Shown piece by piece: positions 26,434 through 35,203 of a stretch of DNA of 64,000 nucleotides. This DNA is from Mesorhizobium sp. NZP2298 (GTDB taxonomy: Bacteria; Pseudomonadota; Alphaproteobacteria; Rhizobiales; Rhizobiaceae). A program made the position numbers and the translations under genes. Position 1 is the first letter of the stretch. Every line of letters starts with the position of its first letter. The notes beneath the pieces were generated by a model. It was not told the DNA's origin and ran no database searches. It saw only the letters and a program-made list of their open reading frames with translations. The DNA lies in contig NZ_CP033365.1 in assembly GCF_013170825.1 (NCBI RefSeq), positions 682,001 through 746,000 of the forward strand. The letters run 5' to 3'.

Positions 26434-26594
26434 GCGCTCCTTATGGCATGAAACGGGGATTCTGAAAGGGACTTTATCCACAACTTCCACGCGCTTTTAG
26501 TGGCGGAAATGACCTCACGATTCAAATTTTAAGCAACCGGGAAAGGTGGCCTTCAGGGCTTGCTGGCACAGAGACAGTCCTGTGGGAGCCCGCG

Positions 26595-27356
26595 ATGAAC
26601 AGCATCATTCTGAAATCCGCCGCTATCGCTTTTGCCTCCGTCGCCGCCTCCCTTCTTCTCACGCTGATCATCGTTCCGGCCATGGGATTTCCGATCAACC
26701 GGACGATCTGGCTGACCTCGACGCTCTGCCCGCTGGTCCTTGCATGGGTCGCCTGCATCAGCACCTTCTGGCAGAGCGACAGGCTGAAAAACGCGCACCG
26801 CGAACTGGCCCGGGCGCACGCCCAGCTCGCCGCGGCGCACCGCCGCCTGTCGGAAAAGGCGAGCCGCGACGACATGACCGGCATGCTCAACCGGGAAAGT
26901 TTCTTCGCCGCGCTGGACGGCTCCCGGCGCAAGTCCGACCGCGGTGCACTGCTGATCATCGACGCCGATCATTTCAAGAAGATCAATGACAGTTTCGGCC
27001 ACCTGACCGGCGACGACGCGTTGCTGTTGATCGCCAGCGCCATCGAGCGCGGCGTGCGCAGCGGCGACGTGCTCGGGCGCATTGGCGGCGAGGAGTTCGG
27101 CGCGTTTCTGGTCGGAGCCACGGAAAAAGAAGCCAAGCGTGTTGCCGAGCGCATTCGCCGCGAGGTCGAGTTGATCCGCTTCCGGCCCGTCGACGAGCGG
27201 ACCATTCCGCTGACCGTCAGCATCGGCGGCACCGTCTGCGGAGAAGAGGCAAACGTCTCGGAGCTGATGCGTGCCGCCGACCAGCGGCTCTATCAGGCCA
27301 AGCATGCCGGCCGCAATCTGTCGATCCTCGATACCGATATTTCCGCGGCCGCCTGA
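26595..27356 (+). CDS. Membrane-bound diguanylate cyclase (GGEEF domain)
   Basis: Makes cyclic di-GMP from two GTP. It has 253 residues: two N-terminal membrane spans (about 5-30 and 38-58), a short coiled coil (about 63-90) and a complete GGDEF domain. The active-site loop reads GGEEF (164-168), which is catalytically competent, and the inhibitory I-site RxxD is present five residues before it (R155-D158), so product feedback is expected. There is no periplasmic sensor domain; the input may be sensed by the membrane part. GGGAGCC lies just before the ATG. Confidence 0.94.
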   Translation: MNSIILKSAAIAFASVAASLLLTLIIVPAMGFPINRTIWLTSTLCPLVLAWVACISTFWQSDRLKNAHRELARAHAQLAAAHRRLSEKASRDDMTGMLNRESFFAALDGSRRKSDRGALLIIDADHFKKINDSFGHLTGDDALLLIASAIERGVRSGDVLGRIGGEEFGAFLVGATEKEAKRVAERIRREVELIRFRPVDERTIPLTVSIGGTVCGEEANVSELMRAADQRLYQAKHAGRNLSILDTDISAAA

Positions 27357-27539
27357 GGCGGTCGGCCCAGTACACCCGCCTGTTAAGAAATTTCTAACTC
27401 TGTTTGCATTCGGTTGTGCCGTTTGCCCGCCTTTTCGCTGCCTTGCGGCCTGACTTGGCACGATACTGGCTTCTGTGACGATGCGTGTGCCGTTCGGGGA
27501 ATGTCATGCGCATCGAAGCCCCCATGCGAGAGACCTGTC

Positions 27540-27722
27540 ATGAGTTTCTTCAAAAAAATGTCACGCCGCACACTCGTGCGGGCGATGATCGCACTGCCTG
27601 CCCTGTCCTTGTTCCGCAAGCTGCCCGAGGCCGGCGCCACCCATGCCAGTCGAGCCCAGGCCGACCCGAACGAGATCGTCGAGGTCAATGGCTGGATCCT
27701 GAAGCGGAGCGACCTGGCATGA
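27540..27722 (+). CDS. Tat-signal small subunit of GMC oxidoreductase
   Basis: A 60-residue protein beginning MSFFKKMSRRTLVRAMIALPALSLF, i.e. a twin-arginine-like signal (S-R-R-T-L-V) plus hydrophobic core, followed by only about 30 residues ending in EVNGWILKRSDLA. Its stop overlaps the ATG of the large oxidoreductase by 4 bases (ATGA), implying translational coupling and a fixed stoichiometry. The large subunit has no signal of its own, so this protein probably carries it across the membrane as a hitchhiker or anchors it. I do not recognise a named family; role is inferred. Confidence 0.75.
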   Translation: MSFFKKMSRRTLVRAMIALPALSLFRKLPEAGATHASRAQADPNEIVEVNGWILKRSDLA

Positions 27723-29158
27723 TCTTCGACAGCTACGAGGCGTACCGCGCCGCCACCTTCAAGCCCAAGGTCTGCATTCTCGGTTCCGGTCCGGCCGGCA
27801 CCACCATCGCCCGCAAGCTGGGTGCCGCCGGCATCCAGGTCGTCGTGCTGGAGGCCGGCGCGCGCGAGTTCAGCGACGAGTCGCAGGATTTCTACCGCGG
27901 CACCACGGTCGGCGACTTCTATTTCGATCTCGACATCACCCGGCTGCGGTATATGGGCGGCAGCTCCAACCACTGGGCCGGCTGGTGCCGCGTGCTCGAC
28001 AAGCAGGATTTCGAGCCGAAGGCCTGGGCACCCGACACCGGCTGGCCAATCCGCCGCGCCGACATCGAGCCCTATTTGCCCGAGGTGCACGATATCCTCG
28101 AACTTCCCGATTTCCGGCCTGACGTGCCGATCTCGGACGACATACGCTGGGTGCAGCTGATCAAGAGCCCGGCGGTGCGCTTCGGCGAGAAATTCGCCGA
28201 CGAACTCGACAAGAGCCCCAACATCGCCGTCGTGCTCAACACCTACGCCACCGAACTTGCCGGCGACGGCAAACGGGTGACCGGCGCCAAACTGTGGTCC
28301 AACGGCCAGGATGCCGGCACATTCAGCGCCGACTATTTCATCGTCTGCACCGGCGGACTGGAGAATTCGCGGCTGCTTCTGTGGTCGAACCAACGTTCCA
28401 ACGGCGGCGTGGTCCCAAACGCCACGGCGCTCGGCCGCTACTGGATGGAACATCCGACCTTCGAGGGCGGCAATGCCATCCTGGCCGACTACAGCGAGTT
28501 CGAGGTCGATGCCGTCAACGAAGCCTTCTTCTCGCCGACGCTCGCCGCGATGGAACGCCTGCGGATCTTGAATTTCGGCATCAGGCTGATCGAGACGCCC
28601 TATGCCGGCATCAAGCATGTGATTGCCGACCTCGCCTGCACGGCACCCGACATGGCCGAATGGGTCGCCTATCAGCTCAGCCAGAACCTGCGCTGCGCTG
28701 CCCAGCTCTACGTCGCCTGGGAACAAGCACCGCTGGCCTCCAACCAGGTCGAACTGTCGAAGACCGATGTCGACCATGCCGGCGTGCCGCGCATCGAGTT
28801 GCACTGGAAGAAATCCGAGCTGGAACGCCGCACGCTTGTCGAAGGCCTGAAACTGTTCGGCACGACGCTCATCGAGAAGGATCTCGGCCGTGTTCGCTTA
28901 ATGGACTGGATTGCCAACGCCGAGGACTACCCGACCAACGAGGAGACCGCGGGACACCATCACATGGGCGGCACGCGCATGGGCACCGACATCACCAGGA
29001 GCGTGGTGGACGCCAACTGCAAGGTGCACGGCATGGACAATCTCTATGTCGGCGGCTCCTCGGTGTTCTGCACCTCGGGTCAAGCCAACCCGACGACGAC
29101 GATCACCGCGCTGGCCTGTCGGCTGGGGGACCATCTGAGCAAGGTGGTCGCGGTCTGA
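27719..29158 (+). CDS. GMC-type FAD-dependent oxidoreductase, large subunit
   Basis: Flavoprotein of 479 residues of the glucose-methanol-choline family. The FAD-binding Rossmann motif is CILGSGPAGTTIARKLGAAG (about 19-38), with VVVLEAGAREF after it. LRYMGGSSNHWAGWCRVLD (about 76) matches the GMC isoalloxazine region, and the C-terminal block has HHHMGGTRMGTD (about 418) and GSSVFCTSGQANPTTTITALA. It would oxidise an alcohol, sugar or polyol in the periplasm and pass electrons onward. It begins without a signal peptide and relies on the coupled small Tat protein. No cytochrome subunit gene is adjacent, so the electron acceptor is unknown. Confidence 0.92.
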   Translation: MIFDSYEAYRAATFKPKVCILGSGPAGTTIARKLGAAGIQVVVLEAGAREFSDESQDFYRGTTVGDFYFDLDITRLRYMGGSSNHWAGWCRVLDKQDFEPKAWAPDTGWPIRRADIEPYLPEVHDILELPDFRPDVPISDDIRWVQLIKSPAVRFGEKFADELDKSPNIAVVLNTYATELAGDGKRVTGAKLWSNGQDAGTFSADYFIVCTGGLENSRLLLWSNQRSNGGVVPNATALGRYWMEHPTFEGGNAILADYSEFEVDAVNEAFFSPTLAAMERLRILNFGIRLIETPYAGIKHVIADLACTAPDMAEWVAYQLSQNLRCAAQLYVAWEQAPLASNQVELSKTDVDHAGVPRIELHWKKSELERRTLVEGLKLFGTTLIEKDLGRVRLMDWIANAEDYPTNEETAGHHHMGGTRMGTDITRSVVDANCKVHGMDNLYVGGSSVFCTSGQANPTTTITALACRLGDHLSKVVAV

Positions 29159-29304
29159 CGGTTGCGCCGCGAGCCCATTCGCCCCGCTGCCGGCGCCGAT
29201 AACGGCACCGGCGGGAGCCCGGCATGGCTCTCAAAGGCCGTAGATCGCGAGGCGGAGCGCCGTTGTGTTCGCGGCGTCACCGCAAATGTCGGCAGGGACC
29301 GAGA

Positions 29305-29439
29305 CTATTTCGGCTTGACCCCATAGGTGACAAGAAACGCCTCCACCGAGGCATCCGCGTGCCGTTCCAGTTCGGCCTTGGAGCGCCGGTTGCTTCCCGT
29401 GAACATGGCTTCAGGTCTTTGGGCGAGATCCACTAGACC
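29305..29439 (-). pseudogene. Fragment of a TetR-type regulator C-terminus
   Basis: On the minus strand a frame of about 44 codons reads GLVDLAQRPEAMFTGSNRRS and ends in ADASVEAFLVTYGVKPK-stop, which looks like the last helix of a TetR/AcrR regulator. No HTH or other part precedes it: the 5' side runs straight into the end of phhA in another frame. The remaining 146 bp to the oxidoreductase stop hold nothing recognisable. Probably a deletion remnant. Confidence 0.5.
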
Positions 29440-30269
29440 GTGGCCGGGTCGAGCGCCGGCTGGCCCTTGCGGCGGGCGACGATCGCCTCGAAATCGGCGG
29501 CCTGGAAGGCATCGCGCAAGGCATCGAAGGACGGCAGCACGAAATAGGCGCGCTGGAACTTGTCGATCTCGTAGCCGGTGCGCATCACCGTTTCAAGGTC
29601 GAAGGGCACGTGATGAGCGTCCTTGCTCTCGACGGCGAACTGCAGTTCGGTGAAGGACGACATCAGGCCGGCGCCAAAGGCTTTCAACGGCTGGCCAGCC
29701 TCCTGCATGAGGCCATATTCGGCCGTGTACCAGTAGAGCCTTGTGATCATCTCATCACCGCCGAGCGCGATGATGTCGCCGGCCTTCTTGCCATACATCT
29801 GCATGAAATCGGCGAATACCGGCTGCGACAGCACCGGCACGTGGCCGAAGAAGTCGTGGAACATGTCGGGTTCGACGATGTAGTCGAGCTCCTGCCTGGT
29901 GCGCAGCCAGTTGGTGACCGGGAAGCGGCGGTTGGCCAGATGATCGAAGAAGGGGGCGGCGGGAATGAGACCCGGCACGGCGACGATCTCCCAGCCGGTC
30001 AGCTTGCGCAGCTTGGCGCTGACATCCTCGAAATCGGGAATGCGGTCGAGCAGGCCGAGTTTTTCGACACCGTCGAGATAGGAGTGGTGGGCGAGCTTGC
30101 GCGTCAGCTTGGTCTGGCGGTCGCACAGCGTGCGCCACACCGCCTGCTCCTCGGCGCTGTAGTCATACCCCTGCGCCACGGTGAAATCGGAACGGCAGAC
30201 CGAATAGTCACCGCGCAACCCCTGCGCCGCACAGTCGCGGGCATATTCGGCAACGCTCAAGGTCGTCAT
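29433..30269 (-). CDS. phhA: Phenylalanine 4-monooxygenase
   Basis: Converts phenylalanine to tyrosine using tetrahydropterin and O2. It has 278 residues, the normal length of the bacterial single-domain enzyme. The Fe(II) site appears as DMFHDFFGHVPVL (two His, about 136-148) and the downstream Glu in YWYTAEYGLMQE (about 185). The start is the ATG at 30269, with GAGGAGAAAA just upstream; 13 further codons in frame are dismissed. It is divergent from an Lrp-family regulator, the standard layout for amino-acid catabolic genes. No pterin carbinolamine dehydratase gene (phhB) is adjacent. Confidence 0.96.
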   Translation of the reverse strand: MTTLSVAEYARDCAAQGLRGDYSVCRSDFTVAQGYDYSAEEQAVWRTLCDRQTKLTRKLAHHSYLDGVEKLGLLDRIPDFEDVSAKLRKLTGWEIVAVPGLIPAAPFFDHLANRRFPVTNWLRTRQELDYIVEPDMFHDFFGHVPVLSQPVFADFMQMYGKKAGDIIALGGDEMITRLYWYTAEYGLMQEAGQPLKAFGAGLMSSFTELQFAVESKDAHHVPFDLETVMRTGYEIDKFQRAYFVLPSFDALRDAFQAADFEAIVARRKGQPALDPATV

Positions 30270-30285
30270 GGTTTTCTCCTCGCAA

Positions 30286-30348
30286 ATCATCAACGCTGAC
30301 CTGACCAAAGACTAGCCCGACTTGCCGAGGCAATTTGGTTTTGATGAT
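30286..30348. promoter_or_regulatory. Inverted repeat in the phhA promoter region
   Basis: ATCATCAA (30286-30293) and TTGATGAT (30341-30348) are exact inverted copies, 47 bp apart, in the phhA-lrp intergenic region. They could be paired Lrp contact sites or chance; no search was possible. Confidence 0.35.
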
Positions 30349-30374
30349 GGTTCGTCGGCGATATTCGAGATAAC

Positions 30375-30406
30375 ATTCACTCACAATGCGCATTGGAGGA
30401 GTGAAT
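30375..30406. promoter_or_regulatory. Concentric palindromes at the Lrp-type regulator start
   Basis: ATTCACTC (30375-30382) and GAGTGAAT (30399-30406) form an inverted repeat, and AATGCGCATT (30385-30394) is a perfect palindrome almost at its centre. The right arm overlaps the GGAGGAG ribosome site and touches the ATG at 30407, so binding would block translation or initiation of the regulator. Autoregulation is inferred. Confidence 0.55.
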
Positions 30407-30883
30407 ATGCCTCAATTCGATGATTTTGAGATCAAGATGCTCGATGTCCTGCAACGTGATGGCCGCAAGCCGGTCTCCGAGCTGGCGCAAGAGATCGGCC
30501 TGTCGACGACGCCATGCGCGCGGCGCTTCGAGGCGCTGCAGGACGCCGGCATCATCAAGGGTTTCGCCGCGGTGATCAGCCGCCGCGCGGTCGGTCTTAT
30601 GGTCGAGGTTTTCATCCAGGTGCGCCTTGTCAGCCACAGCGACGGCTCGCCCGAGAGCTTCATTGCCGCCGTACAGCGCATGGACGAGGTGTCCTCGTGC
30701 TGGACGATGACCGGCGACCACGATTTCCTGCTGCATGTCATGGTGCCGTCGGTCGACGAGCTCAACGCCTTCGTCATGCACCGGCTGATGCGGCTCGACG
30801 GCGTGCGCGACGTCCATACCCAACTGGTGCTGCAGAACATCAAGGGGCCAGGCCACGTGCCGCTCGCGCATCTCAGGCGATGA
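30407..30883 (+). CDS. Lrp/AsnC-family transcriptional regulator
   Basis: A 158-residue regulator with an N-terminal HTH (about 5-50, ELAQEIGLSTTPCARRFEAL) and a C-terminal RAM/AsnC ligand domain (about 65-150). Lrp proteins of this size often sense an amino acid and control its catabolic gene on the opposite strand. Here that gene is phhA, so phenylalanine or tyrosine is the likely effector. The ATG at 30407 is fixed by GGAGGAG six bases upstream; the in-frame ATG at 30386 lies within the palindromic operator. Confidence 0.93.
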   Translation: MPQFDDFEIKMLDVLQRDGRKPVSELAQEIGLSTTPCARRFEALQDAGIIKGFAAVISRRAVGLMVEVFIQVRLVSHSDGSPESFIAAVQRMDEVSSCWTMTGDHDFLLHVMVPSVDELNAFVMHRLMRLDGVRDVHTQLVLQNIKGPGHVPLAHLRR

Positions 30884-31000
30884 CGGCGCCAGCCTTCCTC
30901 GTTCCCTGGGGAAAAGCTGCACGCAAACTGCTGAAACAGGCCAATCCGGGGTCCACATCCCGGATCAGCATACGCGGACCATCTCTCCATGAGGTCCGCC

Positions 31001-32563
31001 ATGAAAATCGTCCTGATCAATCCGCCGCACACCGCCATCGGCAGCCGCGTACCCGACGACCATCTGCCGCCGCTCGGCCTGCTGGCGATCGGCGGCCCGC
31101 TGATCGATGCCGGTCACGACGTGCGGCTTGTCGATGCCGAATTCGGGCCGATGCCCCTCGAGAAGGTGGTGGGCGACGCTCTGCATGACTTCCCGGACTT
31201 CGTCCTGATCGGCCATTCCGGCTCGACCTCGGCGCATCCGACCGCCTTGCTGATCGCCAAGATGATCAAGCAGCGCGAGCCGGCGACCATCATCATCTAT
31301 GGCGGCGTCTTCCCGACCTATCACTGGCACGACATACTGGCTGCGACGGATCTCTTCGATTTCATCGTGCGCGGCGAAGGCGAGGCGACCGTGGTGGCGC
31401 TGGTCGAGGCACTGGAGATGCACCAGCCGCCGGCGAGCGTCGCCGGCATAGCCTTTCGTGACGATCTGCGCCGGCCCTTCGCCACGCAGGCGGCGATGAC
31501 CATTGCCGAGCTCGACGCCTACCGTGTCGGCTGGGAGCTGATCGACCATGACAGGTACAGCTATTGGGGCGGCAAGCGCGCGGTGGTGATGCAGTTTTCG
31601 CGCGGCTGCCCGCATCTGTGCAACTATTGCGGCCAGCGCGGCTTCTGGACCCGCTGGCGGCATCGCGACCCCAAGAAATTCGCGCGGGAGATCGCCTGGC
31701 TGCATCGCGAACACGGCGTCGAGCTGGTCAATCTCGCCGACGAGAACCCGACGGTTTCCAAGAAGGCCTGGCGCGCGTTCCTGGATGCGCTGATCGCCGA
31801 GAACGTGCCGGTTCTGATCGTCGGCTCGACGCGCGCCGACGACATCGTGCGCGACGCCGACATACTGCATCTCTACCGCAAGGCCGGTGTCATCCGCTGG
31901 CTGCTCGGCATGGAAAACACCGACGAGCAGACGCTTCAATTGATCCGCAAGGGCGGCAGCACCTCATCCGACCGCGAGGCGATCAGGCTGCTGCGCCAGC
32001 ACGGCATCCTGTCGATGGCGACCTGGGTGGCCGGCTTCGAGGATGAGGGGTTTCGCGACCTGTGGCGCGGCTTTCGCCAGCTCATCGCCTATGACCCCGA
32101 CCAGATCCAGGCGCTCTATGTGACGCCGCATCGCTGGACGCCGTTCTTCCGCATCGCACGCAATCGCAAGGTCATCCAAAAAGATGCCCGGCTGTGGGAC
32201 TACAAGCACCAGGTGCTGCACATGACCCGGCTGAAGCCATGGATGCTGTTCTTCAGCGTCAAGCTGATCGAACTTGCCGTGCAGTCCAGGCCGAAGGCGC
32301 TGGCGCGCATCCTGTTCCACCCCGACCCCGAGCAACGGCATTCGATGCGCTGGTACACGAAGATGGGCCGCCGCGTCTGGTTCCGCGAGGTCTGGGGCTT
32401 TCTCGCCCGCGACGGCAGGGTGAAGGACGGCCCGACGCTTGCCGAATTCTGGGGCGCGCCGCAGGACGCCCAGGAAGAATCGATGACCGTTCGGCGCGCG
32501 GCGCCGAAACCGGCGCTTTCCACCGCAGATCTCGAACTGCCGGAGAAAAGATTAGCCGGCTGA
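31001..32563 (+). CDS. BchE-like B12-binding radical SAM protein
   Basis: A 520-residue protein with an N-terminal cobalamin-binding Rossmann domain (about 1-140, beginning KIVLINPPH) and a radical-SAM TIM barrel. The iron-sulfur motif is RGCPHLCNYC (C203, C207, C210). The following text GFWTRWRHRDPKKFAREIAW...NLADENPTV is what I associate with BchE, the anaerobic Mg-protoporphyrin IX monomethyl ester cyclase. The classic DxHxxG cobalamin motif is absent, as in BchE. There are no bacteriochlorophyll genes nearby, so another cyclase, methylation or rearrangement reaction is likely. The C-terminal about 150 residues are basic and Trp/Phe-rich. Start MKIVLINPPH at 31001. Confidence 0.85.
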   Translation: MKIVLINPPHTAIGSRVPDDHLPPLGLLAIGGPLIDAGHDVRLVDAEFGPMPLEKVVGDALHDFPDFVLIGHSGSTSAHPTALLIAKMIKQREPATIIIYGGVFPTYHWHDILAATDLFDFIVRGEGEATVVALVEALEMHQPPASVAGIAFRDDLRRPFATQAAMTIAELDAYRVGWELIDHDRYSYWGGKRAVVMQFSRGCPHLCNYCGQRGFWTRWRHRDPKKFAREIAWLHREHGVELVNLADENPTVSKKAWRAFLDALIAENVPVLIVGSTRADDIVRDADILHLYRKAGVIRWLLGMENTDEQTLQLIRKGGSTSSDREAIRLLRQHGILSMATWVAGFEDEGFRDLWRGFRQLIAYDPDQIQALYVTPHRWTPFFRIARNRKVIQKDARLWDYKHQVLHMTRLKPWMLFFSVKLIELAVQSRPKALARILFHPDPEQRHSMRWYTKMGRRVWFREVWGFLARDGRVKDGPTLAEFWGAPQDAQEESMTVRRAAPKPALSTADLELPEKRLAG

Positions 32564-32570
32564 TATTTTG

Positions 32571-33470
32571 CTAGGGTACAATCAGCGTGCCGGCGCCGTG
32601 TTCGGTGAACAGCTCGAGCAGCACCGCATGCGGCGTCTTGCCGTTGAGGATGACGACGCCTTCGACGCCGCGCTCGATCGCCTCGATGCAGGTCTCGACC
32701 TTGGGGATCATGCCGCCCGAGACCGTACCGTCCTTGATCAGTGCCTTGGCCTCGGCGACGGTCAGCTCGTCGATCAGCTTCTTGTTCTTGTCGAGCACAC
32801 CCGGCACGTCGGTGAGGAACAGCAGCCGTGTCGCCTGGCAGGCCCCCGCAATGGCGCCAGCAAAGGTGTCGGCGTTGATGTTGTAGGTGTGGCCGTCGCG
32901 GCCGGGCGCCACCGGCGCCAGCACCGGGATCATCTCGGAGCGCGCCAGGAGGTCGAGCAGCGTGCGGTCGACCTCGACCGGCTCGCCGACAAAGCCGAGA
33001 TCGAGCACGCGCTCGATGTTGGAATCGGGGTCGATCATGGTCTTGCGCGCCTTTTCGGCGAAGACCATGTTGCCGTCCTTGCCGCACAGGCCGATCGCCC
33101 ATTCGCCCTCGGCGTTGATCAGCGCGACGATCTCCTTGTTGATCGAGCCGGCCAGCACCATCTCGACGATCTCGACCGTCTTCTGGTCGGTGACGCGCAG
33201 CCCACCCTCGAATTTGGATTCAATGCCCATCTTGGTCAGCATGGCGCCGATCTGCGGCCCGCCGCCATGGACGACGATCGGGTTGACGCCGGATTGCTTG
33301 AGCAGCGCGATGTCGCGGGCGAAAGCCTTGCCGAGTTCGATATCGCCCATCGCGTGGCCGCCATATTTCACCACGACTGTCTTGTGTTCGTAGCGCTGCA
33401 TATAGGGCAGCGCCCGTGACAGCAGGGCGGCCTGCATTTCGGCGGTGGCGGTTATCTCCGTCATCGGCAT
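32571..33470 (-). CDS. argB: Acetylglutamate kinase
   Basis: Phosphorylates N-acetylglutamate, the second step of arginine synthesis. It has 299 residues with the amino-acid-kinase fold: [12 protein letters not shown] (about 29), [13 protein letters not shown] (about 65) and the adenine-site [11 protein letters not shown] (about 224). Arginine-inhibited hexameric forms have an extra N-terminal helix, and the first 25 residues here ([17 protein letters not shown]) fit that type. In many Rhizobiales argB directly follows engB; here 8.4 kb of other genes lie between. It is convergent with the BchE-like gene. Confidence 0.97.
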   Translation of the reverse strand: MPMTEITATAEMQAALLSRALPYMQRYEHKTVVVKYGGHAMGDIELGKAFARDIALLKQSGVNPIVVHGGGPQIGAMLTKMGIESKFEGGLRVTDQKTVEIVEMVLAGSINKEIVALINAEGEWAIGLCGKDGNMVFAEKARKTMIDPDSNIERVLDLGFVGEPVEVDRTLLDLLARSEMIPVLAPVAPGRDGHTYNINADTFAGAIAGACQATRLLFLTDVPGVLDKNKKLIDELTVAEAKALIKDGTVSGGMIPKVETCIEAIERGVEGVVILNGKTPHAVLLELFTEHGAGTLIVP

Positions 33471-33565
33471 GGTTCCTGGATATGGGTAAGGACGGCGGCG
33501 TCTTAGCGGGAATTGGCGCAGGGGGCAAATGGCATTGCTGTCATATTCGACGTCTCACGACGTCG

Positions 33566-35065
33566 TCATCGCGAAGGGACCATCAACGGCGCCCTGCGGC
33601 CCAGCCAACCCGAGATTTTCTCCATCTGCGCGGCGAAGGACAAAAGCGTCTCTTCGTCGCCCGGGCGGCCGGCGGCCTGGATGCCGAGCGGCAGGCCGGC
33701 CTCGGTGACATGGACCGGCAGCGCGATCGACGGCTGGCCGCTGACATTGTGGATCGCCGGCCAATGGGTGAACAGAAGGCTCTTGTCCATCAACTGGCCG
33801 AAAAGTGGTTTCAGCTTCAGCAAGGGCGTCAGGTGAAGTTTGTCGAGCAGGTTCTCGATCAGCTCATCGGCGCCCTGCGGATCCATGGCGCCGCAGGCGA
33901 GCGGCGGGTGGGCGATGATGGGCATCAGCACGGCATCATACTGCGCGGTTTCCTCGATCATCCGCCGCGAGGCGGCATGCAGCCGCTGCAGGCTGGCATA
34001 GATCTCGCCGCCCGAGACCATTTCGCCCAACCGGCCCAGCACCCGCGTGGCACGCTCGATGTCGCCGGTAACGGAACGGCCGACGCGCAGCGCTTCCGCC
34101 CGCAGCATGCCGGCGACTGCGGAAGCAACCGTCCTGCAGAAGTCGGCCATGAAATCGCGACCGATGAAGGGCAGGTCGATGTCCTCGACTGTGTGGCCGC
34201 CCTCGCCCGCAAGCGCCACCGCCATGTCGAGCGCTTTCATTGTTTCAGCCGAGATCGGCAGGCCAAGCGGCGACTTGCGATAGACGGCCAGCCTCAGCTG
34301 GCCCGGATCGCGCGCGGCGGCTGCGGCGAACGTACCCTTCGGCGGCAGCGCGGCATAGGGCGACAAGGAGTCCGGACCATGGGTGAGGTCGAGCAGCAGT
34401 GCGGTGTCGCGCACCGAGCGGGTGACGGCGTGGTCGACCACCATGCCGTACCAGCTTTCGCTCACCAGCGGCGTCAGCGGGATACGGCCGCGCGAGGTCT
34501 TGAGGCCGACCAGGCCCGTGCAGGCGGAAGGCACCCGGATCGAGCCGCCGCCATCGGAGGCATGCGCCACCGGCACCACGCCGGCGGCGACGAGGGCTGC
34601 CGCACCACCCGACGAGCCGCCGCTGGTATGGCCGGTGTTCCAGGGATTGCGGGTGATGCCGAAGGCTTTTGATTCGGTCATCAGCCGCAGGCCGTGCTCC
34701 GGCGATGTCGAGGTGACGATCGGGATCAGCCCGGCGGCGAGGTAGCGCTCGGTCATCACCGAATTGATATCGGGCACCGAGGCCGGAATGCGACTGCCGC
34801 CATGCGACGGCACGCCCTTGATGGCGATGCCGAGGTCCTTGATGGCAAAGGGCACGCCGGCCAGCGGCAGCGAGCGGTCGATGGTCCTGGCCCGCGCCCG
34901 CGCGGCCTCGTAGAGCGGTTCGGCCGTGGCATTGATTTCAGGCCGCGTGGCCTCGGCGCGCGCGATCGCCGCTTCGGTCAGCTCGATCGCGGACAGCTCG
35001 CCCTTGCGCACCAGACCGGCGAGGCCGGTTGCGTCTTCTTCCCACAGGGTCCGTTCGACCGACAT
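33566..35065 (-). CDS. Amidase (amidase signature family)
   Basis: Hydrolyses an amide bond with a Ser-cisSer-Lys triad. Over 499 residues it shows the Lys in PFAIKDLGIA (about 73), the cis-Ser loop HTSGGSSGGAAA (about 148-160) and the nucleophile Ser in DGGGSIRVPSACTGLVGLK (about 172). The closest types are GatA-like or 6-aminohexanoate-cyclic-dimer hydrolase-like amidases. It is not GatA itself in any obvious sense, as gatC and gatB are not adjacent. GGGAG six bases before the ATG supports the start. Substrate unknown. It is divergent from the sigma-factor operon. Confidence 0.9.
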   Translation of the reverse strand: MSVERTLWEEDATGLAGLVRKGELSAIELTEAAIARAEATRPEINATAEPLYEAARARARTIDRSLPLAGVPFAIKDLGIAIKGVPSHGGSRIPASVPDINSVMTERYLAAGLIPIVTSTSPEHGLRLMTESKAFGITRNPWNTGHTSGGSSGGAAALVAAGVVPVAHASDGGGSIRVPSACTGLVGLKTSRGRIPLTPLVSESWYGMVVDHAVTRSVRDTALLLDLTHGPDSLSPYAALPPKGTFAAAAARDPGQLRLAVYRKSPLGLPISAETMKALDMAVALAGEGGHTVEDIDLPFIGRDFMADFCRTVASAVAGMLRAEALRVGRSVTGDIERATRVLGRLGEMVSGGEIYASLQRLHAASRRMIEETAQYDAVLMPIIAHPPLACGAMDPQGADELIENLLDKLHLTPLLKLKPLFGQLMDKSLLFTHWPAIHNVSGQPSIALPVHVTEAGLPLGIQAAGRPGDEETLLSFAAQMEKISGWLGRRAPLMVPSR

Positions 35066-35203
35066 CAGCGCTCCCCAATTTTGGCCAAGCTAGCCAGCGG
35101 CGATTCCCTTGGCAATCGAAGCCGCTACCGAACGCCGGAGCTTCAGGGTGCACAGAATATTTCCGGCGTTGCAAATACAACGCAATCACCTAATTTGGCT
35201 CGC

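Noticed and set aside
26474..26482. Perfect DnaA box TTATCCACA upstream of the diguanylate cyclase gene
   Set aside because: A single box with no cluster, no AT-rich unwinding element and no dnaA/parA genes nearby; not evidence for an origin.
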